NCBI RefSeq assembly: GCF_029714285.1
Contig: NZ_CP121662.1
Location: forward strand, 2,232,001 to 2,296,000
DNA length: 64,000 nt
Direction: 5' to 3'
DNA from: Rhizobium sp. CB3090
GTDB lineage: Bacteria > Pseudomonadota > Alphaproteobacteria > Rhizobiales > Rhizobiaceae
Both the position numbers and the translations under genes were made by a program. Shown one piece after another: positions 34,841-44,002 of the stretch (within the stretch, counting starts at the first letter, position 1; every line of letters starts with the position of its first letter). Under the pieces are notes generated by a model. It had not been told where the DNA came from, did no database searches, and was given only the letters and a program-made list of their open reading frames with translations.

Positions 34841-36025
34841 TCACGTTTTATGTGATGCTACCATAATGTGATGCGAAAGGGCGAAGCCCTCAGGTAGCTT
34901 GAAGGAGCAGGGAATTTCCATGGCCTCCCGGACCGCCGCTTCCGCCAAACGATGCGCCAGACCGAAGCTGACCTTGAAGCCGCCGGTCAGCGCTATGAGC
35001 CGCGAATGGTCCGGATGCGCTCCCACCATGGGATCCCGATCGATCGCCTTCGGCCGCAAACCGGCCCAACGTTCGACCACTTCGGCATCCGCCAGCGCCG
35101 GCGCCATCATCCGCGCAGCAGTCAGCAGGTCGTCCAACTGGTGATCCGTCGACATCGGATCGTCGAAGCGATTCTCGCTCGTACTGCCGACAGCTACCAA
35201 TCCGCCCTCATGCGGAACAATATAAAGCCCATCGCGGAAAATCACCGGCAGGCCGGCATCGACATCCGCCTTCAGCAGCGCCGCCTGCCCTTTAACCGCC
35301 TGGCCGAGGGGAGAATGACGTCCGGGCGTCAATCCATCCAGCACCGGAAAGGAGCGATGCCCGGCAGAGAGGATGCAACGGCGGAAATTAATAATGCCTT
35401 CTCGTGTCGTAGCGGTACCACGATCCGGATCGATGCTCTCGATTTCCAGACCTTCGGCAAGCCGAACATGCTTCGCCTTCCCAGCAAAGCCGGCAAGAAC
35501 TCTCAGGAAGGCGCGCGGCGCGACGCGGGCGGCGAGCGTGTCGAAGACGAATCCGCTTTCGCCGGCGGCCGGATCGATCCAACCTTCTACCGGCGCGGCG
35601 TCGAGCACATTCCAATGAAATCGTCGCTCGCCATGATACCAATGCGCTTCGGCATCCTGCGAATGGCCGAAGGCGATCTTGCGGAGATGCGGCTTCGGCA
35701 ATGGCATCAGCCGGCCGGAACGGCGGTATCCGGCGGAAAGCCCGGTTACTGCCTCAAGTTCCGCAATTTCGTCCTCCAAGGACACGAGCGCATCGAACTG
35801 GAACTGCTTCTTCTCAGACCATTTATCCGGCATATGCGGCATCAGTGCGCCCAGTAGGCCGCCGCTTGCCCCCTGCCCCAGCCGACCGGCGTCGACGAGC
35901 AGAGCTTCGACGCCCAGGCGCTCCGCATGCACCGCCGCCCAAAGGCCCATGATGCCGCCGCCGACGATCAATAGTTCGGCGGATGATTGACCGGCAAGCC
36001 CCGGAGGATTATCGGCTCTTTCCAT
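34841..36025 (-). CDS. FAD-dependent DAO-family oxidoreductase, possibly an MnmC oxidase-domain counterpart
   Basis: A 394-residue FAD enzyme: LLIVGGGIMGLWAAVHAERLG is the dinucleotide-binding motif, GASGGLLGALMPHMPDKW resembles the 'GASGN.qGalyP' segment of the MnmC oxidase half, and WAGLRPKAIDRDPMVGAHP with LTGGFKVSFGLA closes the substrate domain. In E. coli MnmC the oxidase (removes carboxymethyl from cmnm5s2U34) is fused to the methyltransferase; here the methyltransferase is the divergent neighbour. The tRNA role is inferred. Its ATG shares two bases with that of mnmD. Confidence 0.78.
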   Translation of the reverse strand: MERADNPPGLAGQSSAELLIVGGGIMGLWAAVHAERLGVEALLVDAGRLGQGASGGLLGALMPHMPDKWSEKKQFQFDALVSLEDEIAELEAVTGLSAGYRRSGRLMPLPKPHLRKIAFGHSQDAEAHWYHGERRFHWNVLDAAPVEGWIDPAAGESGFVFDTLAARVAPRAFLRVLAGFAGKAKHVRLAEGLEIESIDPDRGTATTREGIINFRRCILSAGHRSFPVLDGLTPGRHSPLGQAVKGQAALLKADVDAGLPVIFRDGLYIVPHEGGLVAVGSTSENRFDDPMSTDHQLDDLLTAARMMAPALADAEVVERWAGLRPKAIDRDPMVGAHPDHSRLIALTGGFKVSFGLAHRLAEAAVREAMEIPCSFKLPEGFALSHHIMVASHKT

Positions 36026-36752
36026 GACAGATCCAGTTTCCGATCAGACGCCCGCGGCGAAGACCAATGCGGCAAGCCAAGCGCTGGAATGGCGCGACGG
36101 CGATATGCCCTATTCGATCGCCTTTGGCGACCATTTTTATTGCCAGACCGACGGCCGGCTGGAATGCGGCCATGTCTTTCTCGCCGGCAACGGCCTGCCC
36201 GCGCGCTGGAATGGGCAACGAAACTTCCTGATCGGCGAGCTCGGTTTCGGCACTGGCCTGAATTTCTGCGAGACCTGGCGGCAATGGCGCCAGCACCGCA
36301 AGCCGGATTCGCAACTTCATTTCATGTCCTTCGAACTCTATCCGATGCGTGCCGAGGAGATCGACCGCGCACTGTCGCACTGGCCGGAAATCGATGTTGA
36401 ACGTCAGGCGCTCGTCGCCGCCTGGCTGGAAAAACCGCGCGACATCGTTACGCTCGCCCTCGACGCCGAGACACGCCTTAGCGTCGTCTGCGGCACAGCA
36501 ATCGACGGCGTGCGCCAAGCTGCAACGGGCTTCGACGCCTGGTATCTCGACGGCTTTGCCCCTTCCAGAAACTGCGACATGTGGTCGCCGGAGCTCATGC
36601 AGCTCCTCCATGACAAGACTGTCCCCGGCGGCACCTTCGCCACCTACGCCGCCGCCGGTTTCGTGCGCCGCAACCTGCAGGCGGCAGGCTTCACGGTCGA
36701 GCGGCGGAAGGGATTTGCGGGAAAACGCGAAATGCTCTGCGGCGTCAAATAG
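36024..36752 (+). CDS. mnmD: MnmD-type tRNA 5-methylaminomethyl-2-thiouridine methyltransferase
   Basis: SAM-dependent methylation of nm5s2U34 to mnm5s2U34 in tRNA. The 242 residues hold LEWRDGDMPYSIAFGDHFY, LIGELGFGTGLNFCETWRQW (SAM motif I), LDGFAPSRNCDMWSPELM and a C-terminal AGFTVERRKGFAGKREML, as in MnmD/MnmC N-terminal domains. It is a stand-alone MnmD. The start at 36024-36026 shares AT with the divergent oxidase start (CATG). Its stop and that of the hybrid kinase are two bases apart, convergent. Confidence 0.93.
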   Translation: MTDPVSDQTPAAKTNAASQALEWRDGDMPYSIAFGDHFYCQTDGRLECGHVFLAGNGLPARWNGQRNFLIGELGFGTGLNFCETWRQWRQHRKPDSQLHFMSFELYPMRAEEIDRALSHWPEIDVERQALVAAWLEKPRDIVTLALDAETRLSVVCGTAIDGVRQAATGFDAWYLDGFAPSRNCDMWSPELMQLLHDKTVPGGTFATYAAAGFVRRNLQAAGFTVERRKGFAGKREMLCGVK

Positions 36753-36754
36753 CC

Positions 36755-39700
36755 TTACTTGCTGGAGCGCTCGGTCTGAAGCACAGCATCGCCGAGCCAG
36801 CGGCGGGCCTTGGCTTCCAAGAGTTCGGGGCTGATCGGCTTGGACATATAGTCATCCATGCCCGCTTCCAGACACATGTCGCGGTCGACATCGAGCGCAT
36901 GTGCGGTGACGCCGACGATCGGAACGTGCCAGCCCTGCCCTGCCTCGGCTTCCAGGTGTCGGATCATGCGCGTTGCCTGATGGCCATTCATGATCGGCAT
37001 CGAGACATCCATCATAATCAGCGATGGCCGAAGCTTCCGCCAGGCGTTCACGGCTTCCTGGCCATTCTGGACCACGAGGAAGCGCAGGCCCGTAACCTGC
37101 AGAATCTGCGTGAAGACGATCTGGTTGACCTCGTTATCCTCGGCAACCAGGATATCGATAGCGCTGACCGGCTTTGCCGCAACTTCGCGCTCGACAGCAT
37201 CGATGGCGGCAATCGCTTCGGCCTCGATCGACTTCGAAACGGCAGCGATTTCATCGCCGCTCATCCGCTGCCGGCGCGCCGTGCGCACGACATCGATGAT
37301 GGTGTTGCGCAGCACATTGGCGCGGGCGGGCTTCATCAGATGCGCCTGACCGTTCAGTGCCGCGAATTCCTTATCGCTGCCGGCAACGTCCATGGACGTC
37401 AGGAAGATCAGCGACACCTTGTCGAAGCGAGAGTCGGCGCGAATGGCACGCGCGACTTCATCGCCGTTCATGTCCGGCATGTGATAGTCGAGGATCACGG
37501 CATCGACCGGTACGCCCATGTCGAATGCCGCATGGAGGATGGCGAGTCCCGTCTTGCCATCCTCGGCCGCGTAGCCGTCAAAACCCCATTGCGCCAACTG
37601 CTCGGCCAATATCCGGCGGTTGATCTCGTTATCGTCGACGACCAGGATCCCGGCGCCCTTGACGTTGACCGGCACCGGACGCGGTTCGCTGCGCATGGCC
37701 ACCGGCGGCATTGGCAGATGCACGGTAAAGACCGAACCCTTGCCCCATTCGCTCTCGACTTCGAGATAGCCGCCGAACAGATCGACGAGCCCGGCGGTGA
37801 TGGCAAGACCAAGGCCAGTGCCCTCGTGACGGCGTGTCGAAGAAGCGTCGACCTGTGAAAACTTCTCGAAAATCGAATCCAGCTTCTCGTCGGGAATACC
37901 GATGCCGGTGTCCTCGATACGAAGCGTCAACATGATCTCGCCATTGTCGATCGCCCGGCTGTCCACCTCGACCAACACATGGCCGCGCTCGGTGAATTTG
38001 ACCGCATTGCCGACGAGATTGGTGATGATCTGGCGGAAGCGGCCGGCATCTCCCAGCACCATGGCCGGCATATCGGGCGCGGTGCGCACCAGCAACTCGA
38101 TGTTCTTTTCCGCCGCTGTGGACGACAGGAGCGTCGCGACGTCCTCCACTGCCTCGGCCGGATCGAAGGCAGCTTTGCGCAGCCGCATCTGCCCGGCATC
38201 GATCTTCGAGAAATCCAGGATGTCGTTGATGATCGTCAACAACGCATTGCCCGACTTGACGATGATGTCGACGAAGGTCTTCTGCCGGGCATCGAGATCG
38301 GTCTTGGCCAGAAGCTCCGCCATGCCGAGAACACCGTTCATCGGCGTGCGGATTTCATGGCTCATATTGGCGAGAAATTCGGATTTGGCACGATCGGCGG
38401 CTTCGCTGCGTGAAAGCAGCAATTGCAGCTCGGCCTCCCGTTCCTTCATCTCGGTGACATCGGTCAGCACGACTGTCCAACGGCGGCTTTCGCTGATCGT
38501 CGCTTCGAGCTGCATCCAGCGCTCGCCAGCGACCTTGAATACCGCCGAAACCGGCTTGTTCGCCGCCATGCTCCTGCCCCAGGCACGACGAACCACCTCA
38601 GGATTGTCGCCGAAATCGCCACGCACGGCGCAATGATCGAATGCGACGGACCAATGCTTGCCGACGACGAGATGATCTGCGGGTATGCGCAGCATGTCCC
38701 TCACTGCATCGTTTGCCAGCATAACGATGCCGTCTTCCACGATGAGCAGTCCCTGCGACATGGCGCGCGTGGCGTCCTTCATCAGCTCGCCAAGACGCTC
38801 CAGAGCAAGACGTGCCTCGCTGATCTCGCGGGCTTGCTGGCGTACGGAGGAGATGTCTGCATAGGCGACCAGCGTGCGGCCGTTCGAAATGCGCCGTGCA
38901 TCCATGACGACCGATTTGCCATCGGCAAAGTTCATCTCGATCTGGAAATGCGGTCCGGCGTTGCGGAAGGTTTCCAGGCGCGCCTGATAGATATCGTCGA
39001 TACTGCCGGCATCGGTATCGTAGCGGCCAAGCTCGAAATGTTTGGCGACAAGGTCTCGATAAGACCGGCCTTCAAAGCGCTCGTCCTTCGGGAATTCCCA
39101 GATGTCGTAAAAGGCATCGTTGGTATATTCCACGATATAGTCGTTGTCATGGATCATCACGCCGATCGTCATCGAGCGCAGTATGTTCTCCAAATCCTGA
39201 TGCAATGTTTCGGCATGCGCCTGCGCCTCGATCAACTCGGTCTCGCGCAGCTTCAACACGGAAATATCGGTCATGGACCCGACGGCATAGCGCTTGCCGT
39301 CCGAGGTGACCACACGGTTGACGCGCGTCATGATCGGATGCGTCACATGGTTCCGATCGATCACCGTGCCTTCGAATTCGAGTGCACGCCCCTCGTTCAG
39401 CACCTGCTCGTTTTCCGCGAAGTAATCCTCGCCGCCGGTTTCGAACATTTCCTGTTCGGTCTTGCCCAGGACTTCGGCGCGACTAAGCCCCGTGATCGCC
39501 GCATAGGCCTCGTTGGAATAGATCAGCCGATGGCTCGCATCCCGCACGAAAGAGGCAACCGGCAGATCCTCGAGGATCGTGCGGTAAAGCCCGATCTCAT
39601 CGACGTCACTTGGAATATCGCCGCTTTCCCGATCGGTAGGCGAACGCGATGGCGCGGCCGGCGCATCGAGAAACATACCAAAGACATAAAGACGATCTTC

Positions 39701-40009
39701 AGACGGTGAAAAACTCTCGATCTGCACGCGGGAACGCTCGCGGCCCGTCGGGTCGAAGCATAGCGCCATCTCTTCCGAGCCGAAGACCAGCGCCCGGCGC
39801 TCCTTGTCTTCGCGGTCGGCTTCCTCGCCGCTGTCGAAGAGATCACGGCTGCGGTTGCCGATAAAATCGGCAAGATCGCGCCGAAAAAAGCGTGCATAGG
39901 CTTCGTTGACGGCGACGTATCGCAGATCGCTGTTCTTGACATAAGCTGGCTGATCCAGATCGACGATCCGGCGGCAGGCCATCTCCAGCAATTCACCGTC
40001 CGAGTTCAA
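36755..40009 (-). CDS. Multi-PAS hybrid sensor histidine kinase with two receiver domains
   Basis: A 1084-residue cytoplasmic sensor (no membrane span seen). At least three PAS-like segments lie at about residues 10-110, 135-260, 270-395 and 410-520. HisKA follows with the phospho-accepting His551 (NMSHEIRTPMNG), then HATPase (NLVGNAVKFTERG, DTGIGIPDE, GTGLGLAIT), then two receivers with phospho-Asp841 (VILDYHMPD) and Asp1001 (MMDVSMPIMNG). There is no Hpt domain, so phosphate must pass to a separate one. The stimulus is unknown; PAS domains suggest redox, light or ligand sensing. Confidence 0.95.
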   Translation of the reverse strand: MNSDGELLEMACRRIVDLDQPAYVKNSDLRYVAVNEAYARFFRRDLADFIGNRSRDLFDSGEEADREDKERRALVFGSEEMALCFDPTGRERSRVQIESFSPSEDRLYVFGMFLDAPAAPSRSPTDRESGDIPSDVDEIGLYRTILEDLPVASFVRDASHRLIYSNEAYAAITGLSRAEVLGKTEQEMFETGGEDYFAENEQVLNEGRALEFEGTVIDRNHVTHPIMTRVNRVVTSDGKRYAVGSMTDISVLKLRETELIEAQAHAETLHQDLENILRSMTIGVMIHDNDYIVEYTNDAFYDIWEFPKDERFEGRSYRDLVAKHFELGRYDTDAGSIDDIYQARLETFRNAGPHFQIEMNFADGKSVVMDARRISNGRTLVAYADISSVRQQAREISEARLALERLGELMKDATRAMSQGLLIVEDGIVMLANDAVRDMLRIPADHLVVGKHWSVAFDHCAVRGDFGDNPEVVRRAWGRSMAANKPVSAVFKVAGERWMQLEATISESRRWTVVLTDVTEMKEREAELQLLLSRSEAADRAKSEFLANMSHEIRTPMNGVLGMAELLAKTDLDARQKTFVDIIVKSGNALLTIINDILDFSKIDAGQMRLRKAAFDPAEAVEDVATLLSSTAAEKNIELLVRTAPDMPAMVLGDAGRFRQIITNLVGNAVKFTERGHVLVEVDSRAIDNGEIMLTLRIEDTGIGIPDEKLDSIFEKFSQVDASSTRRHEGTGLGLAITAGLVDLFGGYLEVESEWGKGSVFTVHLPMPPVAMRSEPRPVPVNVKGAGILVVDDNEINRRILAEQLAQWGFDGYAAEDGKTGLAILHAAFDMGVPVDAVILDYHMPDMNGDEVARAIRADSRFDKVSLIFLTSMDVAGSDKEFAALNGQAHLMKPARANVLRNTIIDVVRTARRQRMSGDEIAAVSKSIEAEAIAAIDAVEREVAAKPVSAIDILVAEDNEVNQIVFTQILQVTGLRFLVVQNGQEAVNAWRKLRPSLIMMDVSMPIMNGHQATRMIRHLEAEAGQGWHVPIVGVTAHALDVDRDMCLEAGMDDYMSKPISPELLEAKARRWLGDAVLQTERSSK

Positions 40010-40223
40010 CAGGACCCCTCTTCTCGCCGCTCGTCATAGTTTACTGAAACCATGCTTTATCACAAATCGCTTTAACAAGGCGTTAACCATATTGCCAATG
40101 CGTAGAACGTCGCGTTCAGGCCACTGACTATCCCAGAACGGTCGTCCTTTGGTCGCAAACGACGGCAGCATCAAAGGTCGAACTCTGCCAAGAATCATAT
40201 CGGCACAATGGTGGAGCGAGAGC

Positions 40224-41810
40224 ATGAGCGACGATAGGAACACGGCCTTGCACGAGACTGACACTGCTACCATTCCGGTCGAGCGCCGCCGCCGGACCGG
40301 AGGTCGCGGGGCCGAGCGCATCCGCAAGCCGAGCGGCACGAAATACCTCAACCTCGTCAACAATCTCGCCCGCACCGAACTTCTGTCGCCTGGGGCGCTC
40401 GATGACATTCACGAGGCGTCGCTGACCATTCTCGAAGAGATCGGCATGGACATCATCCTGCCGGAAGCCCGCGAGCGCATGAAGGCGGCCGGTGCCGATG
40501 TCACGCCGGGCAAGGATCGCGTCCGCTTCGATCGTAACATGATCACGGAGCTGATCGCCTCCGTCCCCTCGACGTTCACCCTGCACGCCCGCAACCCGCT
40601 TAGAAACGTTCAGATCGGCGGCAGGAACCTCGTCTTCGCCCAGGTTGCCTCGGCGCCCTTCGTTGCAGATCGCGAGGGTGGCAGGCGGGCCGGCAATCAG
40701 GAAGACTTTCGCAAGCTGATCAAGCTCGCCCAATCCTACGACGTCATTCACATGACCGGCGGCTATCCGGTCGAGCCCATCGATATCCACGCTTCGGTCC
40801 GCCATCTCGATTGTCTCTCCGACATCGTCAAGCTCACCGACAAGGCATTTCACTGCTATTCGCTGGGCAGGCAGCGCAACCTCGATGCCATCGAGATCGC
40901 CCGCATCGGCCGCGGCATCAGCACGGGGCAGATGGAGCGGGAGCCGTCGCTCTTTACTGTCATCAATTCCTCCTCCCCGCTGCGCCTCGACGGGCCGATG
41001 CTGCAGGGCATCATCGAGATGTCGTCGCGGGGTCAGGTCGTGATCGTTACGCCTTTCACGCTGGCGGGCGCCATGGCGCCGGTGACCATCGCCGGCGCGC
41101 TTGTGCAGCAGAATGCCGAGGCGCTCTGCGGCATCGCCTTCACGCAAATGGTCCGCAAGGGCGCACCGGTCATGTATGGCGGCTTTACTTCGAATGTCGA
41201 CATGAAGACGGGAGCACCCGCTTTCGGCACGCCGGAATATATGAAAGCCGTGATTGCCGGCGGCCAGCTCGCCCGCCGCTACGGCATTCCCTATCGCACC
41301 TCCAACACCAATGCTTCCAATACGCTGGACGCCCAGGCAGCCTATGAATCGGCGCTCTCGCTCTGGGCACTGACCCAGGGCGGCGGCAACTTCGTGCTGC
41401 ATGCCGCCGGCTGGAGCGAAGGCGGCCTCACCGCCTCTTTCGAGAAATTCATCCTCGATGTCGACATGCTGCAGATGGTCGCCGAGTTCCTGACGCCGCT
41501 GGACGTCAGCAGCGAAGCTTTGGCGCTCGATGCCGTGCGCGATGTCGGCCCCGGCGGCCATTATTTCGGAACGGCGCACACGCTCGCCCGTTATGAAACG
41601 GCCTTCTATTCGCCGATCCTCTCGGACTGGCGCAATCACGAGACCTGGACCGAGGCCGGCCGGCCGACGACCTATGATCACGCCAACCGCATTTTCAAGG
41701 AAACGCTCGCCCATTACGAACGCCCGCCGCTCGATCCGGCGATCGAGGAAGAGCTGGACGCCTTTGTCGTCAAGCGCAAGAAGGAGGGCGGCGTTCCCAC
41801 CGATTTCTAG
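40224..41810 (+). CDS. Trimethylamine methyltransferase family protein, non-pyrrolysine MttB homologue
   Basis: A 528-residue protein of the MttB superfamily. Landmarks are LSPGALDDIHEASLTILEEIGMD near the start and VVIVTPFTLAGAMAPVTIAGALVQQNAEAL in the barrel, with GPGGHYFGTAHT near the end. Pyrrolysine-containing MttB has an in-frame UAG; here no internal amber is read through and the protein ends at its TAG at 41808. Such members demethylate glycine betaine, carnitine or other quaternary amines when paired with a corrinoid protein; none is adjacent. Start ATG 40224 follows GGAGCGAG. Confidence 0.92.
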   Translation: MSDDRNTALHETDTATIPVERRRRTGGRGAERIRKPSGTKYLNLVNNLARTELLSPGALDDIHEASLTILEEIGMDIILPEARERMKAAGADVTPGKDRVRFDRNMITELIASVPSTFTLHARNPLRNVQIGGRNLVFAQVASAPFVADREGGRRAGNQEDFRKLIKLAQSYDVIHMTGGYPVEPIDIHASVRHLDCLSDIVKLTDKAFHCYSLGRQRNLDAIEIARIGRGISTGQMEREPSLFTVINSSSPLRLDGPMLQGIIEMSSRGQVVIVTPFTLAGAMAPVTIAGALVQQNAEALCGIAFTQMVRKGAPVMYGGFTSNVDMKTGAPAFGTPEYMKAVIAGGQLARRYGIPYRTSNTNASNTLDAQAAYESALSLWALTQGGGNFVLHAAGWSEGGLTASFEKFILDVDMLQMVAEFLTPLDVSSEALALDAVRDVGPGGHYFGTAHTLARYETAFYSPILSDWRNHETWTEAGRPTTYDHANRIFKETLAHYERPPLDPAIEEELDAFVVKRKKEGGVPTDF

Positions 41811-42227
41811 TCCCGATTGCTACTGGGCATGGCGTCACGACGGCTGGGCCGGCCTTACCGCGTCGAGGCCTGCCGCTAGGCCTATGAAGATCGAGCGCGT
41901 TATGCCGCCGGATTTCCTGCGGCATTTTCGTTAGCCTTCCGAAAAGCTTTTGGCCACACCTCTTGACTTCGGCGACGAATAAGACCAAATGCGCGTCAGC
42001 TTTCACCTTCCGGCCGCCGCGTGAGCGTGCCCTGCGGGACTAGACGTACGCAAGAGAAGGACAAAAGCGCTTTTGAAATGAGACCGCACCCAAGGCGGTC
42101 GGACGCGCTGGAAAGCTTTTTCCAACTTACAAGTTCCCACTTCACGCGGGGTTCTTGACGCCAGAGACAGACCGGACCGCATGGTGCGACCCGGCCTATC
42201 TGCTTTGGCGCCCCGAAAGGTATTGAA
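41811..42227. other. Long leader region upstream of the helicase gene
   Basis: About 420 bases with no convincing gene. The second half is rich in structure: a 12-base palindrome AAAAGCGCTTTT (42063-42074), a stem GACCGC/GCGGTC (42082-42100), GGAAA/TTTCC (about 42109-42122) and AACTT/AAGTT. Rhizobial rhlE genes and other DEAD-box genes often have long structured 5' untranslated regions linked to cold response, and this one has that look. A weak start context (GAAAGG then TTG at 42228) follows. Confidence 0.45.
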
Positions 42228-43889
42228 TTGACCGATTTTCACTCGCTTGGTCTTTCCAAGCAGATCGTCGATACGCTGTCGCAAAACAACTTCGCGACGC
42301 CGACGCCCATCCAGGCACAGGCTATCCCGCTTGTTCTCCAGGGCCGCGATCTCATCGGCCTCGCCCAGACCGGCACCGGCAAAACGGCCGCTTTCGGCCT
42401 GCCGATCATCGAAATGCTGCTGAAGGACGCCAAGCGCCCCGACAATCGCACCGTCCGCACGCTGATCCTCGCCCCGACCCGCGAGCTGGTGAACCAGATC
42501 GCCGACAATCTTAAGCTCTTCGTCCGCAAGACGCCGTTGCGGATCAATGTCGTGGTCGGCGGCGCCTCGATCAACAAGCAGCAGCTTCAGCTCGAACGCG
42601 GCACCGACATCCTCGTCGCCACCCCTGGCCGCCTGCTCGATCTCATCAACCGCCGCGCCCTGTTGCTCGGCCATGTCAGCTATCTCGTCCTCGACGAAGC
42701 CGACCAGATGCTCGACCTCGGCTTCATTCACGACCTGCGCAAGATCGCCAAGCTCGTCCCGGCCAAGCGCCAGACCCTGCTGTTTTCGGCCACCATGCCG
42801 AAGGCGATCGCCGATCTCGCTTCCGACTATCTGACCAATCCGCTGAAGGTCGAAGTCTCGCCTCCGGGCAAAGCCGCCGACAAGGTGGAGCAATATGTCC
42901 ACTTCGTTGCCGGCCAGAACCACAAGACCGAGATTCTGAAGGAAACGATATCAGCCAATCCCGATGGCCGCGCCATCGTGTTCCTGCGCACCAAGCACGG
43001 CGCCGAAAAGCTGATGAAGCATCTCGACCATGTCGGCTTTGCTGTCGCTTCCATTCACGGCAACAAGAGCCAGGGCCAGCGCGAGCGGGCACTCAAGGGC
43101 TTCCGTGACGGTGACGTCCGCGTTCTGGTCGCAACCGACGTTGCGGCACGCGGCATCGACATTCCCGGCGTTTCGCACGTCTACAATTACGACCTGCCGG
43201 AAGTGCCGGACGCCTACGTTCACCGCATCGGCCGCACCGCGCGCGCCGGCCGCGACGGTATCGCCATCGCCTTCTGCTCTCCCGATGAGATCCGTCTGCT
43301 GCGCGATATCGAGCGCCTGATGGGCATCGAAATCGCCGTTGCCAGCGGCGAGGCTCCTGCCGACCGTGCCCGTCCGACCCGCGGCAACAACCGGGGTGGC
43401 GGTCGTGGCGGCCAAGGTCAGGGCCGTGGCGCAGGCCAGGGTCGCTCCGAAGGTCGTCCGGCTCGCCCGGCTCGTCGTCCCTTCTTCGACAAAGAAAATG
43501 GCGAAGCCCGAAGCCAGGCCGGTGAACGCCAGGAGCGTCGTCCGCGTGAAGATCGTCCGCAGCGCGAGAACAATCGCAATGCCGACTTCCGCGGCCAACG
43601 CCGCGACGAGCGGACGCCGCGGCCGGAAGCAGACAACGATCTCGTCTCGACGTCGGATTTCCGTCCGGCCAAGAAGCCGCATCATAACGGCCCGGCAAAT
43701 GCTAACGGCGCTGCCCACGAAGCTGGCGCTCATCGCGGTCCCCGCCACGCTCACGGCCGCCCCTCGGGCCGCCACAATGAGGAGCGCAGCCAGGGTCACG
43801 GCCACGGCGAGCATCGCGAAGGCGGCAATGGCGGCATGAAACGCCGCGGGCCGCGCAACGGCAACGGCCAGCGCCGCGAACGCGCTTGA
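42228..43889 (+). CDS. rhlE: DEAD-box ATP-dependent RNA helicase, RhlE-type
   Basis: Unwinds RNA during ribosome assembly and cold adaptation. The 553 residues hold all helicase motifs: Q motif PTPIQAQAIP, motif I AQTGTGKT, motif II DEAD (VLDEADQMLD), motif III SAT, and in domain 2 HRIGRTARAGR. From about residue 380 the C-terminus is low-complexity and basic, with GNNRGGGRGG-type repeats and many Arg/Asn/His, a likely RNA-binding tail. Translation starts at TTG 42228; the homologous N-terminus begins there. Confidence 0.95.
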   Translation: MTDFHSLGLSKQIVDTLSQNNFATPTPIQAQAIPLVLQGRDLIGLAQTGTGKTAAFGLPIIEMLLKDAKRPDNRTVRTLILAPTRELVNQIADNLKLFVRKTPLRINVVVGGASINKQQLQLERGTDILVATPGRLLDLINRRALLLGHVSYLVLDEADQMLDLGFIHDLRKIAKLVPAKRQTLLFSATMPKAIADLASDYLTNPLKVEVSPPGKAADKVEQYVHFVAGQNHKTEILKETISANPDGRAIVFLRTKHGAEKLMKHLDHVGFAVASIHGNKSQGQRERALKGFRDGDVRVLVATDVAARGIDIPGVSHVYNYDLPEVPDAYVHRIGRTARAGRDGIAIAFCSPDEIRLLRDIERLMGIEIAVASGEAPADRARPTRGNNRGGGRGGQGQGRGAGQGRSEGRPARPARRPFFDKENGEARSQAGERQERRPREDRPQRENNRNADFRGQRRDERTPRPEADNDLVSTSDFRPAKKPHHNGPANANGAAHEAGAHRGPRHAHGRPSGRHNEERSQGHGHGEHREGGNGGMKRRGPRNGNGQRRERA

Positions 43890-43897
43890 TCGAATGA

Positions 43898-43925
43898 AGA
43901 AGGGGGGCAACGGCCCCCTTTTTTG
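43898..43925 (+). terminator. Rho-independent terminator of rhlE
   Basis: The stem AAGGGGG/CCCCCTT (43900-43906 and 43914-43920) is followed by a run of six Ts (43919-43924), eleven bases after the rhlE stop codon. Confidence 0.85.
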
Positions 43926-44002
43926 CGACTATTACCGTGAATGGCGGTTTCTTCCGGCCATCCACGCGCTCGCAGCCTTCGCTCGAGCAGGTATTCTCTA
44001 CC

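Noticed and set aside
38423..39709. A 428-codon open frame on the plus strand.
   Set aside because: Antisense to the PAS region of the hybrid kinase; no domain pattern visible.
40128..41714. A 528-codon open frame on the minus strand.
   Set aside because: Antisense to the MttB-family gene, which shows the family motifs in its own frame.
41808..41883. Amber stop of the MttB homologue as a possible pyrrolysine codon with read-through.
   Set aside because: Pyrrolysine in MttB is in the middle of the protein, not at its end; the stretch after the stop is not homologous, and no Pyl genes are seen.
42951..43910. A 319-codon Ala-rich frame opposite the helicase tail.
   Set aside because: Composition artefact of the Arg/Gly-rich low-complexity C-terminus of rhlE.
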